Both the position numbers and the translations under genes were made by a program. A DNA stretch of 64,000 bases from Zychaea mexicana (taxonomy: Eukaryota; Mucoromycota; Mucoromycetes; Mucorales; Lichtheimiaceae). The stretch covers positions 372,001-436,000 of the forward strand of contig NW_026516670.1 of the NCBI RefSeq assembly GCF_025766255.1, given 5' to 3'. The notes under the pieces were generated by a model. That model saw only the letters and a program-made list of their open reading frames with translations. It was not told the DNA's origin and searched no databases. Below, piece by piece: positions 10,105 through 22,499 of this stretch (position 1 is the first letter of the stretch; every line of letters begins with the position of its first letter).

Positions 10105-13100
10105 ATGAGTAATAAACGGCGATCTGCAGGCTCTGCCAGCTTACCTACCGAAACTGCTCGCTTAATTACGTTATCTATTTCTCCACCACCATCCGATGCA
10201 TCGGAATTCATAACCCATGACAACCACCCATGCCAGCAGCAGCAGCAGCAGCAGCAACAGGGCGACCTGTATACCGAGGCATACAGAGCTGCATGTCTTG
10301 CTGTCAAACTCGATCGTCTTGGTAAAAGTAGCGAGGCACTTGATGCCTATAAACGACTTATCGAGGTTTGCACTTTTTTTATCATTCTCACCCACACGCA
10401 TAAAGCTTATTGGTTTTGTGATTTTCTATAGGCACTAAAAAAATTGCAACAACGTAAGACCAACCTGCAGAAGCAGTAGCAACAAGTGGTTTATATTTTG
10501 CTGCACAAACAGCAATAAGGCAAGAAGCTGATATATCTGTATAATTATATAGTAAGAGACCATAGGGCAGAGCGTGGCCAATTGATACAGAAATTGAACG
10601 AATACGTGCATCGACGAGGACAACTCGAACGGTACAGTACCGGAGTCATGGCTCCAGCAGCTGCTCATCCCGATGCGAAAAAGCATCGTTTGTACGATGC
10701 GCCCGATACTGTGGATAATAGTTCAGACGAAGACGACGAAGACGACGATGAAGAAACAACAGAGATCCGTTGGCATTTGCAAAAAGCTCAAGTAAGTTTG
10801 CTGTTGTGTTCTTTTTTCTGCTACTTTACGCGATTTCGATCACGCAAAAAAAAAGAAGGGAGTGTTGCGGGGAACTATTGTCGAAGCCGGTATATCAAAT
10901 TTGGCTAACATCTATATCTTTGCCGTATGGTTGGTAGTTTTCGCTGACCCAGGGCGAGCTTAATGATACCAAAAAGTATATAGAAGAGGCATTGGAATAT
11001 TATTTAGATGCAGCAGATTGGTCCAAGAAAGCTTATGAAGGTAAACAAAAGATCATTCTATAAGAATGAAATCAAAGGAACAATTGTTAAGTTAATGCCG
11101 ACCGGGCAGGGAATGATAGCCCTTGCATACGATCCGCGAAAACGCGCGTTGGCCCGAAATCTCTGTTTGCAAGCAGTGGACAAGGCTGAAGAAATGAAAG
11201 CTCAGACCATGCACCAGAAAAATCAGCTATTAGGTAGCCCTTTTTTATCGATAAATGATGATTGGAGGAAGCATCATAGAAGTGAATATATAATGAATGG
11301 CATGATCTCTCTTTGTGTAGCTGTCAAAAACGACAAGAACTATGCTACTACTGGCAATGGTCGACCAGTTATTGGTCGACATCGAGCATCATCTACTTCA
11401 TCAACACGCTCAAATATTTCAATCCGCACGGTTGATGAAACGACGAACGGCAAATCGGACATCTATCCCGGTGACGATCTGATGACACAACGCTTATCAA
11501 GTGCTGAGCTTGAGGTGCTCAAATATACATCCAACGTCAACGACAATGTGTTTTTACCGTGGATAGACGATACGGATCTGAAAGAAAAGTTTTCATTTCC
11601 AACTCGTTTCATGTAAATGATTACTCTAATTTCAATGTTAATGACAGCATAAAACATAATACTAAAGGATATCTCTTAGTGATCCAGACGGATCTCTTCG
11701 TCTGTCAGAAAAGCAGATGGCAAAGTTCGGTGGATGGAAGCGACCCACCGAGTTCATGAAGAATCCGAAATTGATTCATCTCATATCTAGCACAAGTATC
11801 GTGCAAGATGTCGTTACGGATTGTTCCTTTGTAGCTTCTTTATGCGTCGCTGCTGCTTATGAACGAAAATTCAAAAAGCAGGTTAGTGAATTTGGTATTT
11901 TTTCTTATATGTGATAAAATATATCTACAAACGCTCTTTTCTATTTCTTCCAATTTCTTTACTCTAACAAGGATAAGAATAGCTTATCACAACATGTATA
12001 TATCCCCAAGATGCACGAGGCCAACCGTGCTATAATCCCAATGGAAAATATGTCATCAAACTTGTACATAATGGCATTCAACGAAAGGTAATGAAACAAC
12101 AGTCGTTTCAACAAAGAAGTTAGTGCTTACTATTTGTATTAATATTTATATCATTAGATTGGTAAGAGCTTTAACCAAGTTTAATGCAAGGATAAGCACA
12201 AACTCACCTGTTTTGCACATCAGTTGTGGACGATTTACTACCTGTTTCACGAGACGGTACATTGATGTGCACTTTCTCTACGCATAAAGAGGAGTTATGG
12301 GCAAGCATTATCGAAAAAGCTGTAAGTGTAATAGAATGATTTGAAACATATAATATATAATATGTACGCTCGATTATTATTGCTGCTGACAGTCCTAAAA
12401 TATCTATTAAGTATATGAAATTGATGGGCGGATATGATTTCCCGGGATCGTAAGTGTACCTGATAGATGCTGTACTGCTTCCTCTTTTATTATCTATATT
12501 CTAATCATATTGACTTATGATTATAGGAATTCTGGAATTGATTTATAGCAAGTATTCATGATACGCTCAGCTTGCTTTTCGAGCCTCTAACTGACGGATG
12601 GTGTGTTATTATTATGTAATTACATAGTTCACTAACTGGATGGATCCCCGAACACATCTTCATATACGAGTAAGTTTTTCTCCTTTAGGGCTAAAGATTA
12701 TTATGATTACTCATTTTGTCTCTTGATATATTTCTTTGATGTAGTAAACATTTCGTTGCTGATAAAGTATGGGACAGGATCTTGGAAGGCTCAAAATACG
12801 GCGATGTTCTTGTGACCATTGCAACGGGCGAGTTGACAGAAGTTGATGCTGATCGTTTGGGTCTGGTTCCCACTCACGCGTATGCTGTGATTGACATAAA
12901 AACGGTGCTGGGCAAGCGATTTATGCAAGTGAAGAACCCATGGAGTCACAAACGATGGCGAGGGCCGTATAGCCATATGGATACAGCAAACTGGACAATA
13001 GAGCTAAAGAACGCATTGAATTATGATCCATACGTGGCAGAGCAGAACGACGATGGTATATTCTGGATTGATTTCGAGTCTGTCTGTAGCCACTTTACAT

Positions 13101-15055
13101 CAATTCATCTCAACTGGAACCCGGAGCCGTTTACACATCGTTGGGTCTTGCATACGTAAGTTTGGTCTTATCTTATTACATATGAGATGTTTTTTTCGCT
13201 TCTATTTACCCTTTACCCACGCATAAATTATAATTTGATAGCATCTGGCCGGAGCACGTTGGCCCAAAAAAGGATGTGTACAATTTGGGATACAATCCAC
13301 AGTTCAGTCTTCAAGTTACTGTGCCGGATAAAAAACCTGCAGCTGTATGGCTACTGCTGTCAAAGCATGTGATGATTACTGAAGAGAATACCGACTACAT
13401 TACCCTCCACGTTTACAGCAACACGAGCGGCCAAAGAATATATTATCCTGGAGATCCTTTTAAAGAGGTATAAGACACAGATAAATCATAAATCACAAAG
13501 GGAGGGATGAACGGGAAATACAGACGCACATATATAAGAAGAGTTAACAAGTAATTACACAAACTGCAGGGAACCTATGTCAATAGTCCACACATCTTGG
13601 TAAGAACAACTTTTGAAGATAGAAAGAGTTAGGAGAATTTATAAACTCTCCCCTCTTTTGTGTTTTAACAGGTTCGATTCAATGCTCCGCCTGGTACAAG
13701 CGACTATACCATCGTAGCGTCTCAGCACGAAAAAGCCCAATCCTTGTACTTCTCGTTGCGTGCATGGTCACTTGCACCCTTTAAACTTACCGAAGTACCG
13801 TTACGATACTCTATTGAACAAAAGGTGATAATGAGACACAAAAAGTAAACACAGAGAAATATTAACCGATGTTCAATTTAAGATTATTGGGCAATGGACT
13901 GAACAAACAGCAGGGGGTAATGCTTCCAAAGCTTCGTATCTCAACAATCCACAGTGGAAGATCCAAGTACCGCCGCCCAGTCCAGGAGATAATAAGAATG
14001 ATGCTGGCCTACTGCTTATGCTAGAGGCTCCCAAATCTTATGCTGTGCACTTGATGCTCGTGGAAGGTGGAAAACGAGCTTCTAGGTATTATATCTTTGT
14101 TGGTTGTCGCTTTTTCTATATCATGCTCTTAGCGAAGAAAAAATGCTAAACTGCCATACTATTCAGTGTTTCGATGAGGGATATTCTAGCAGAATCTGGA
14201 CCTTATCGTCATGGCTTTTGTTATTGTGAACTGCCGCATATTACCCGTATGTGATATATATCTATATCGGAACATATGCATATGTGTACATGTTGTCCAT
14301 GTTGTTATTAACACAAGTATTTTACCCCAATGTAGCTGGCAGTTATACTATAGTTGCTTCTACATTTGAGCCAGATCTACTTGGTCAGTTCATTCTCACT
14401 GTTGCAAGTAACGTCAAGGTTCATGCCGATCCTATTCCATCCGAAGGCGCGGTAAAGTCCCCTTTTCTTTTGTCACTTGCTGTATTCAGGCTGTGTCTAG
14501 TAAAACAAAAAAACAACTTACAAATCACTTTCAGGGTATGTTCCGTAAAGTACTTCATGGAGAATGGGTGCGGGGCTACAATGCCATGGGTTGCCCTAGT
14601 TACGGCCACTATGGCAACAATCCTCGGTATCTTTTAGAGATCCGAGAATTGACCACGGTCAAAGTCAGACTACAAGCAGATAGAATTAATCCTATACCGT
14701 CCACCAACGTTACCATCTATGAAAAACATCCGACTGAATTGTTTGGTCGTGAAGTTGCGACATCGGGTCCATATACAAATGTCATCCAAGTAAGTAAAAT
14801 GTTATATAAACAAACTTTCTCCCTTTTCTTTCTTTCTGGTAAAAACACCCATTTCTAATGTTTTACTCTTCCTACTATGTCATTATTTATTGTTTCCTCA
14901 ATTTGCTTTAGGGCGTCGCAACAAATGATGTCGTTTTGAGCCAGAACCAAACAGGATATATCATTGTACTTGCAACGCATGAAAAAGACATTGCTGGCGA
15001 GTTTACTGTGACGTTATACAGTGATCGACCTGTCAATGTTCGTAATGATCGATAG
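10105..15055 (+). CDS. palB: PalB/Rim13-type calpain protease (ambient pH signalling)
   Basis: I splice 22 exons giving 1046 residues: 10105-10365, 10432-10453, 10571-10791, 10938-11040, 11120-11233, 11321-11612, 11680-11881, 11983-12087, 12158-12161, 12224-12321, 12412-12449, 12527-12547, 12628-12669, 12745-13155, 13242-13467, 13570-13599, 13672-13824, 13883-14085, 14167-14246, 14336-14451, 14535-14789, 14912-15055. N-terminal helical segments ([39 protein letters not shown]) look like MIT modules that bind ESCRT-III. The C2-type protease core has Cys386 ([10 protein letters not shown]), His552 (LVPTHAYAV) and Asn572 (KNPW). The C-terminal half has repeated beta-sandwich (calpain D3/PBH-like) segments. 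In fungi this protease processes the PacC/Rim101 transcription factor at endosomes. Exon 9 is only 4 nt, and the 12548 donor is GC. An acidic run ([13 protein letters not shown]) lies near residue 150. Confidence 0.93.
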
Positions 15056-15261
15056 TTCATGTTTCCTACTTGCATACATAGTGTTCGACCGAGCCTGATC
15101 ATATGCCAACCTCTCCACATTTACACATGCACACTTCTTCCTTTCCAACTCGCTCCTTCTTGTTCCTCTTCTTCCCTTCGTACATCATGCATAATAAAAC
15201 TGCGCTGTTTTTATAAAATGAATGATATGTGGTAACTTTATTGTTGTTGCTTCGATGCAGT

Positions 15262-15781
15262 TTATTTAATGAAAACCTTTCTTCTTCTTGCTTGCACTTG
15301 ACCGAGGGCCTGTTGACCAAAGACGAACACGACAGGGAGTAAAAGAGCAAGGTAGCTGAGGGTTTCGAAGATATTGAGACGCATCCAGTAGAGGTAGAAC
15401 AGGTATTCGACAGCGACAAGCGATCCCAGGAACCCAATAATCGAAATAGGTCGCATGCTAGGTCCCGAAGCGAGTTCTCCCAAGACTTTGACAGGCGTGA
15501 CACCCAGACCGAGCCACTACACACACACCATATGAAAATAAGTTTTTCTTTTCTTTCATTCCGCGGTCAAGACAGTATGCAAGTTTCCTTACCCCAATAA
15601 CGAGCACGAGCCAAGGTGAAAGCGCGATCAGTGTGAAAAGTTGAGAGAACCATGTGGGCGGCATTGCTTCGGCTTCTCTAAATACGTGGTGAATTTCGGG
15701 TCGCCATTCAAACACATCTTCATCGCCTGCAGCGTATGCACCTAGTGCAGTTAATGACAAGGCTATCAATGTGGTGATCAT
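15262..15781 (-). CDS. SWP1: Ribophorin II/Swp1-like oligosaccharyltransferase subunit, short form
   Basis: Exons 15781-15593 and 15516-15262 give 147 residues. After a cleavable-looking signal peptide (ITTLIALSLTALGAYAAG) comes FEWRPEIHHVFREAEAMPPTW, which resembles the segment just before the membrane domain of ribophorin II (HVFREPEKRPP-type). Three hydrophobic segments follow, with YLYWMRLNIFETLSYLA matching the conserved YWTQLNMFQTLKYLA-type helix. The C-terminus is basic (QARRRKVFIK), as expected for a cytosolic tail of an ER protein. Role by family: non-catalytic subunit of the N-glycosylation complex. Odd point: yeast Swp1 is nearly twice as long, so the lumenal N-terminal domain is missing here. 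The gene is convergent with the calpain gene, 206 bp apart. Confidence 0.8.
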
Positions 15782-15979
15782 TGTCTCGTGTGTATCTTTT
15801 AAAAGAGAAATGGAAGATTAGTGAAATGCCCGCGCTCTCTCTCTCTCTCGCTGCGTTTGCTGGGTTTCATTGGTTGATTATAGCTTGGCGTGCAACACTT
15901 GCGTTTATTTGAGAGGGAAAAAGACAGAGATACAATATATACACGTACACAATACATTATGCTTGGATTATGCTTTACT

Positions 15980-16642
15980 TTACAGGGGAACAATATGACA
16001 GCCAAGGGTCCCTCGTCCAGACCATTTCTTTGGTGTGAGTGTAAGGTCAATGGACTGACTGTCTCGTAATACTAGGACACTGATTGCCTTGTTTTCACTC
16101 TGGCCGACGAGTCGATTTAGGGCCTGTAATCGGTCGTGGTTTTCTGCATGAACGTGACCAAACTTGACAACTTTATCGTTTCTTTGTAAGCCACTAGCAT
16201 CTGCTGGCGAGTCTGGCGCAACTGCATTCACACGTGCGAACGGCGTTGTGGGCTGTGCTGATACATGAGAAGAAGAGGAACCTTGCTGTTCCTGTTGTTG
16301 TGTTGGTGGCGTTGTCTTTCGTTCTTGATCCACTTTGCGTGAAGCCTCATGGACAGCATGCAGCACTTGCTCAATTTCTTTCATAGCATCCTTATGGTCG
16401 TTACGCAATCGATGAACCAAATTGCGCGATGTGCGTGCTGCTGCCACGTCAACGTCCGATCGCGGGAAACCAGATCGGTCAATGAGGGGTTGGTCCATGC
16501 CGACGCCTTGAATTCGTAAACCTTCTTCAAGTTCACGTAACTGAGCTTCGATTTCGTCCTTTTTAGCTACAAGTGCCTGAGCTTCTTTGACCAGAGACGA
16601 AACACGATCATTGTCTTGCTGTTGGCGAACTGGTAGGCCCAT
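15980..16642 (-). CDS. NAS2: 26S proteasome assembly chaperone (Nas2/PSMD9)
   Basis: A single exon of 220 residues, as usual for the family. The N-terminus is helical (VSSLVKEAQALVAKKDEIEA through EEGLRIQ), followed by GVGMDQPLIDRSGFPRSDVDV, the signature segment of PSMD9/Nas2. A Gln/Ser-rich linker follows, and then a C-terminal PDZ-like domain (ARVNAVAPDSPADASGLQ ... LTLTPKKWSGRGTLGCHIVP). The protein binds the Rpt5 ATPase tail while the proteasome base is assembled. The ATG at 16642 was preferred over an upstream in-frame ATG at 16783 because family members begin about this far before the helix. It lies tandem to the Swp1-like gene and divergent from the repeat-protein gene. Confidence 0.93.
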   Translation of the reverse strand: MGLPVRQQQDNDRVSSLVKEAQALVAKKDEIEAQLRELEEGLRIQGVGMDQPLIDRSGFPRSDVDVAAARTSRNLVHRLRNDHKDAMKEIEQVLHAVHEASRKVDQERKTTPPTQQQEQQGSSSSHVSAQPTTPFARVNAVAPDSPADASGLQRNDKVVKFGHVHAENHDRLQALNRLVGQSENKAISVLVLRDSQSIDLTLTPKKWSGRGTLGCHIVPL

Positions 16643-17163
16643 TGTTGCTGTTGTATGATGCGCAGTTATTGGTAATCTATGTTGGAAGGATAAAAAAGAA
16701 GAGTCGTCGTCCGTCTTTGTCGTGTTCAATTTCAGCGACCGCAGCAGCAGTGGGTAGTCGGGTAAAAAGTGCATACAGCACACTAAATCATAACATAGTA
16801 CGGACTACAACGCAACGCGTACAGCAATGATAGCTCTCATAGACACACTCGGGACATTTTGTGGATCAGCAAAAGACGTTCATTGAACGACGACCAATTT
16901 GTTTACTAGCATGTATGTGTATTGCACCATATGTGTATAGAGAGAGACGACAATACCGGTTCACTTTTGATCCTGCCCACGACTATCGGGAATATATCAT
17001 TGGGAGAACATTGCGTCTATCTGCCTGGGGTAAAGGGAATTGCTCTATATATAAAAGCAACACACATTTCGGACCTTGCTCATCCAGCTTCTTCTTCTAA
17101 TTTTCTAATAAATATTCCCTTGCATTCTTTAAATAACAACACTACACAACACAAAAAGATAAC
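16643..17163. promoter_or_regulatory. Divergent promoter region with TATA box
   Basis: The gap lies between NAS2 (-) and the secreted repeat-protein gene (+). TATATATAAAAG at 17045-17056, about 108 bp before the + strand ATG, is a good TATA element for the repeat-protein gene. No ORF in the gap resembles a protein. Confidence 0.55.
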
Positions 17164-18562
17164 ATGAAATTTGCATCTATCCTCGCTGTTTCTGCAGCAA
17201 TGACCTCCGCTGCTCTTGCCGGTAATTAATTATCATCACCATTATCTGCATAGTTGTCTGATAACAATCTATTCATTCGGTGAGCTGCTTTATTCATCTA
17301 GCCGATTGGGAAGGCGGTCACAAAGGTGGCGAGTGGGACGGTGGCAAAGGCGCTGGTGAATGGGAAGGCGGCAAAGGCGGCTGGAAAGGCAAGGATGACA
17401 ATGACTGGGAAGGCGGCAAAGGCGGCTGGAAAGGCAAGGATGACGATGACTGGGAAGGCAGCAAAGGTGGCTGGAAAGGCAAGGGCGACGATGACTGGGA
17501 AGGCGGCAAAGGTGGCTGGAAAGGCAAGGGCGACGATGACTGGGAAGGCAGCAAAGGTGGCTGGAAAGGCAAGGGCGACGATGACTGGGAAGGCAGCAAA
17601 GGTGGCTGGAAAGACAAGGGCGGCGACTGGGACGATGACAAGGACTGGAAGAAGAAGGACGACGGTTGGCACGGCAATATTGAAAAGATCCGTCCCGCAA
17701 TCAATGCTGGTCTTCCCTTTATTTCTGCTGAAAACATTGCGGTCACCAATAAGCCTCCTGTCGTTGTAGTTACCACCGTTACTACTACTCACACAAAGCC
17801 TATCTTCCCCACTGAGGTAAAGGAGCCGCTTGCTTTTTATATTTTTCTCACTTTACAAGGCAGCTATGCAGAGCTTACTAAACATGACAATTACATTAGG
17901 GCTTGGTTATTCCTCACCGCTACAAACCCGAAGGCGACTGGGGCCATGATGATGGTGACTGGGGCCACGGTGGTAAGGGTGACTGGAAGAGTGGCCGCGG
18001 TAAGGGCGGCTGGGGCAAGGACGATGACGACTGGGAAGGCGGTCACGGCGGCAAAGGTGGCTGGAAGGGCGGCCGCAAGGGCGGCAAGGGCGGCAAGGGC
18101 AAGTACGGCGGCGGCAAGAAGGGTGGCGATTGGGACGACGAGGACGACGAAGACTGGAAGAGCGGCGGCAAGAAGGGCGGCAAAGGTGGCGACTGGGACG
18201 ACGAAGACGATGATGACTGGAAGGACAAGAAGGGCTTCCACGCCGCATCCGCTTCCTCTGCTGCCGCTGATGAAGACATGTTGGAAGCTGCCTCTGCTGC
18301 CTCTGTACCAACTGCCGCACCCTCTGCTTCTGGCTCTGCTGCTGGAACCGCCGCTGGCACTGGTGCTTCTACTGGATCTGCTGGACCAAGCAGCCGTGTC
18401 GCTCAAGCTTCTGCTACAACCAGCTCAAGAGCCTCTGGCAGCAGATCTTCTTCGGGTGCTTCGTCCACTGGCACACACTCGTCGGCTGCTAGCTCCAATT
18501 TCCGTATTGCTGGCTCTGCCGTAGCTGGTTTAGCTGGTGTTGCTGCTTGGTTACTCTTCTAA
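17164..18562 (+). CDS. Secreted Trp/Gly/Lys/Asp-repeat protein with GPI-like tail
   Basis: Exons 17164-17221, 17302-17816 and 17900-18562 join in frame to 411 residues. Residues 1-19 form a signal peptide (FASILAVSAAMTSAALA). The next 110 residues are tandem units of the type DDDWEGGKGGWKGKG, about 16 residues each. A linker with KPPVVVVTTVTTTHTKPIFP leads to a second block of GKGGW/DWDDEDD repeats, then a Ser/Ala/Thr-rich stalk, likely O-glycosylated. The end is a short hydrophobic tail (AVAGLAGVAAWLLF) like a GPI-anchor signal. I therefore infer a cell-wall or surface protein. I know no named family for the repeat. The alternating acidic (DDD) and basic (K) residues around spaced Trp could bind polymer or metal, but nothing in the sequence proves it. 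Strong promoter features lie upstream. Confidence 0.82.
17315..17640 (+). repeat. Intragenic tandem repeat, 48-bp-like units
   Basis: About six near-identical 48-54 bp units encode the DWEGxKGGWKGK repeat. Units differ mostly by GGC/AGC (Gly/Ser) and AAC/GAC changes. The base composition keeps all six frames open, so long ORFs on the minus strand here are artefacts. Confidence 0.85.
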
Positions 18563-19105
18563 ATCAACCTATACAACGTTCCTATACGGCGAGTTGATCT
18601 CAGAACGCCCACAATAACTTCAGCAATCACACACACACGCACCACAACAATAACAATCCACACAACACAAACAGTAACAACAACAACGACTTAAAACAGC
18701 AAACGCATGCCGTGACATGCACACACACATCCTTTCTCCCCTTCCCGTCTTGCCAAAATTTCAACATACGTCTAAGCACACATTACTACTACGTCCTCAC
18801 AGCATATATTTCTTTGTTTCGTTTTCTTTTTCTGTTCGATCCCACCCCCCAGTCCACACTCCTTCCGTTATTCTAGAGACAACTGTGTTGTTTCGTTGCC
18901 GGGATCTTGTTCGTTCTTTCCATTAGTATTGTTTTGTCCCAAAATTTCCACGTAATAGAAAATATCATAATCTCTATACACTTATAATCTAATAAAATGA
19001 TACCTTGTCTAGTTCAAACAAGCAACTAAATAACAGCCGCTATCATCATCTCCTTAAAGTTCTTTGTTTTTGGTGATGACATATAGCGTTTATCTGGTAT
19101 TTTTA
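18563..19105. other. Intergenic between convergent genes
   Basis: CA-rich stretches (CACACACACGCACCACAACAA, CAACACAAACAG) follow the repeat-protein stop, then T-rich sequence. No gene is seen; this is the 3' flank of two convergent genes. Confidence 0.5.
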
Positions 19106-22100
19106 TTATGGGGAGGAACTGGCTGACGGAGTAAAGTCATGGGTAGCTCCATAATCTTCTTGTGTGCTGTTACTATAATCATGAGGAGTATCATCTCCAA
19201 GTTTGAGACTTGCTGTATCGCTTACAGGGGCTGAAAAGAATCGTCGCTGATGATGATCGTTGGCAGGTGCAGCAGTAGTGCTTGCAGGTGTATGGTATGA
19301 CTTGCGTAAAGCTGAATAGACCCGTAGCTGATTTCGGATCTGGCCTATGGCACCTTCCCAGTTAAGTCTTGAATAACTTGTCAATGGCGTCGCATCCTCG
19401 TTGTAGCGACGCTCAATTTCGCAAAAATCGGGTATTAACCGTATGATGACGCCCACAGGAAGTGATAATGCACCAATACCAACGGTGATAAGCCATTGCT
19501 CTGCAGTCAGCGAAACTGTACTAAATGCAAGTCCACCAAATGTGACAATTATCACCTGGCACACAACGACAGCGGCCTGCACTGCAACAAATATCCAATC
19601 GTGCGTTATATTCTTAAACACGTTTAAGCTACCATCGATCCGCCGACAGTTGATCTCGTTGAAGACTTGGAGAAACACAAAGATATTGAACACCATTGTC
19701 CGTAACACCGCTTCATCCGAAATGCCGAATATCTGGGGGCCAGCATAGACAGCTACCAAGTTGACAGCGATTTGGAATACGGCTTGACCAAGGATCATTT
19801 TTACCATTCGATAGTTGATCAGGTGTGCAAACTTGGATGCCGGCTTCCTGTCCAATAAATCGGATGTAGGTCGCTCGGTCGCGAGTGCGAGTGCTGCCAA
19901 GGTATCCATGATCAAATTGACCCAAAGAAGCTGAACTGCAGAGAGCACACTTTCCGCCTTGTTAGATGTCACTGCGCTAACGAACGAAATCACTACAGCA
20001 GCCACGTTGACAGTGAGTTGGAAAGTTAAGAATTTGCGTACACCGTCGTTAACCGTTCGGCCCCATAACAATGCTTTGAGGATCGAATTGAAATTGTCAT
20101 CCATAAGCACAATATCCGATGCTTCTTTGGCGACTTCGGTTCCGGTGACACCCATACTGAATCCAACATCTGCGAGTCGAAGTGCTGGTCCATCATTGGT
20201 GCCGTCTCCAGTCATGCCGACGACTTGATCCAGTTCTTGCAAACGGACAACCACAGTGGTTTTGTCTGTTGGCGAGGATCGCGCCAACACTTGCATCCGC
20301 CGTACCCGTTGTCTTTGCTCCTCGGGCGACATCTCACGTAGCTCGGATGCGCTTAAAACAATACCACCCTTAGTAAGGATACCCGCGTTGCGTGCAATGG
20401 CAGTGGCCGTCTTGATATTGTCACCAGTAACCATGCGAACAAACACACCTGCACGCCGAAAGGCTGCGACAGATTCTACCACGCCTGGACGGAGTGGATC
20501 TTCAATGGCAACAGCACCAATCATCACGAGATTCTCCAGTGGAAAATCGTCCTCGTCCCTTAAGGCACTGTATTCGTCTTGTTCCATGTCGATATAAGCA
20601 AGCGCGAGCGTTCGAAGTGCTTCGCTTGCATCCTTGTCAATCACCCGTTCCCACTGCTGCCTTGCTTCCGTATCCATTTCGCACGTTTCGCCTTTGGCAT
20701 CAATATAATGTGTGCAAGATCTAAGCACTATTTCAGATGCACCTTTTGTGTATGCGCGATACGTGCTGCCTAGCTGGATAATAGTGGTCATGGTCTTCTT
20801 TTTGGATGCAAACGGATACAGCTTGGCAATTTGTGCGTGTCGACGGATAGTCACATAGTCGCCACCGAGTTTGTTAGCCAAGACAAGCAAAGCAATTTCC
20901 GTTTTGGATCCCAAAAATTGCTTTTTACCGTCGTCGTTAGTCGCTACATCTTCATAAGCTGTCGAGTTGACTGCAGCGCCTTCTACCACGAGCTGTATGA
21001 TTTTTCCATCCACGCGTTGAGCCCAATCTTGAATAGCCGACGCTTCTGTGAATTGCTCCATCCCCAGCGTTCCTTTAACCACTGTCATTTGGTTCTGCGT
21101 CAGCGTCCCCGTTTTATCCGTGCAGATTGTTGTCGAGTTTCCCATGGTTTCGCACGCAGCTAGAACGCGCACCAGGTTATTGTCTTTGAGCATCTGCGTC
21201 GTAGCAAAAGCAAGAGCCATAGTAACGGCCATAGGAAGGCCTTCAGGCACAGCAACGACGATAATGGTGATTGTCTGGATCACAATGTTGACGACGGTGG
21301 AAGCGATTTCTGTACCGCTCGGATGGTCGGCCGTGACATAATACTTGATCGTCAGTGTCACTAGCATGGTCAAAGAAGCAACAATGCCGAATTTGGCTAT
21401 TTGTTCTGCAAGCACATCGAGTTTGAGTTGCAAGGGTGTGTTTTCTTGTCGCTGACTTGTATTGGGATCATGCCGGAGCGCCATCATCGTCTTGCCATAG
21501 TACGAGTTGGTACCCACCGCAATCACCAATACACGACCGACACCTTCTAAAACTTTGGATCCGGAAAGAATAAAACTGTCGCTATTGTCATCATCGATGT
21601 TGTTATTGGCCGTATTATCTTTGGAGCACGTGCAGCCAGCTGGATGTTTCTTGACAGCTTCAGATTCGCCAGTGGCTGACGATTCATCACACACCAAATT
21701 GTAGCCAGTGACATACAATCCATCGGCGAGTACCACGTCGCCAGGTTCGATGATAAGGATATCACCCACAACCAAATCATGTGCGTTGATGCGTTGTTCG
21801 CGTCCCATCCGTAGTACTGTCACTCTTTTGTCTTCTTTTTTCGCGTTCAGCTTTCGAAATTGTCGTTCTTTTTGATAATCGTTGATAGCGTTGGTCAAAG
21901 TGACTGCAAGCACTGCAACTAAAATTGCCGTGCCTTCTACCCTATACCACATTTGTATCAAGCAACATCAAAGGTGTTATTATTAGCGTTTACTTCCTTA
22001 TTTCTTGTGTATGCCTACAGGTAAGAACAGTGGGGTGTTTTTATACCATCCTATTCGTGGTTGACCTGGTGGATGTTCAGCTGAATAATCCTTTCCGATT

Positions 22101-22499
22101 CCGATACCAAGGGATACGATCGCCGCCACTGTCAGCATGACTATAAGCGTGCACATTAGTCATACCAAAACAAAGAGTAGATACTGTTTATGGTGGTGTA
22201 AAAGACATACTGATGGTTTTATCATTATAAGCTGCAACTATGAGTCTCCAAAAACTCTTGGATTTGGCTTTGGGTAAATCATTGTACCCGAAAACGCTTT
22301 GTCGTGCTTGATATAGATCGTCAGAGATACCGTTCGATGTGTCTACATGCAGTGCACTAGCAATAGCATCGATACCACCGAGTTTTCTTAATAATGCCGG
22401 GTTTTTTGGATCGACAAGCTCCATTAATTTTCTGGGCGAGATACTGAACAAGCTATTGGAGCCTAGCAACGGCCTTCGCTCCTCCTCGTCATCAAGCAT
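19106..22499 (-). CDS. PMC1: PMC1-type P-type Ca2+-transporting ATPase
   Basis: Exons 22499-22211, 22140-22047 and 21941-19106 join in frame to 1072 residues, a normal length. Motifs in order: GWVEGTAILVAV (M2 region), TGES at about 218-221 (actuator dephosphorylation loop), VAVPEGLP at about 358-364 (ion-binding M4), the phosphorylated Asp at about residue 403 in TICTDKTGTLTQ, the KGASE nucleotide-binding loop, VTGDNIKTA, MTGDGTNDGPAL and the C-terminal membrane helices. This is the plasma-membrane/vacuolar Ca2+ pump class (PMCA/PMC1), which exports cytosolic calcium. An Asn/Asp-rich insert (NTANNNIDDDNSDS) sits in the actuator domain. The N-terminus is about 125 residues before M1/M2; WEGAIGQIRNQLRVYSALRK near the C-terminus is basic and amphipathic and could bind calmodulin. 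The last intron donor was chosen so that GW joins VEG. Confidence 0.95.

Noticed and set aside
10065..10401. Cys-rich and Leu-rich minus-strand ORFs at the start of the calpain gene
   Set aside because: They are antisense translations of the CAG (polyGln) run at about 10233-10260.
15980..16783. Longer start for Nas2 at 16783
   Set aside because: The extra 47 residues are not family-like, and the internal ATG at 16642 fits the usual N-terminus.
17290..18406. Long ORFs on the minus strand and in other frames over the repeat protein gene (up to 171 codons)
   Set aside because: They arise from the GC-rich tandem repeat, which keeps all frames open. Only the spliced + strand frame has a signal peptide, stalk and tail.
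19443..21704. Several + strand ORFs opposite the calcium ATPase
   Set aside because: They are shadows of a strongly conserved minus-strand coding exon.
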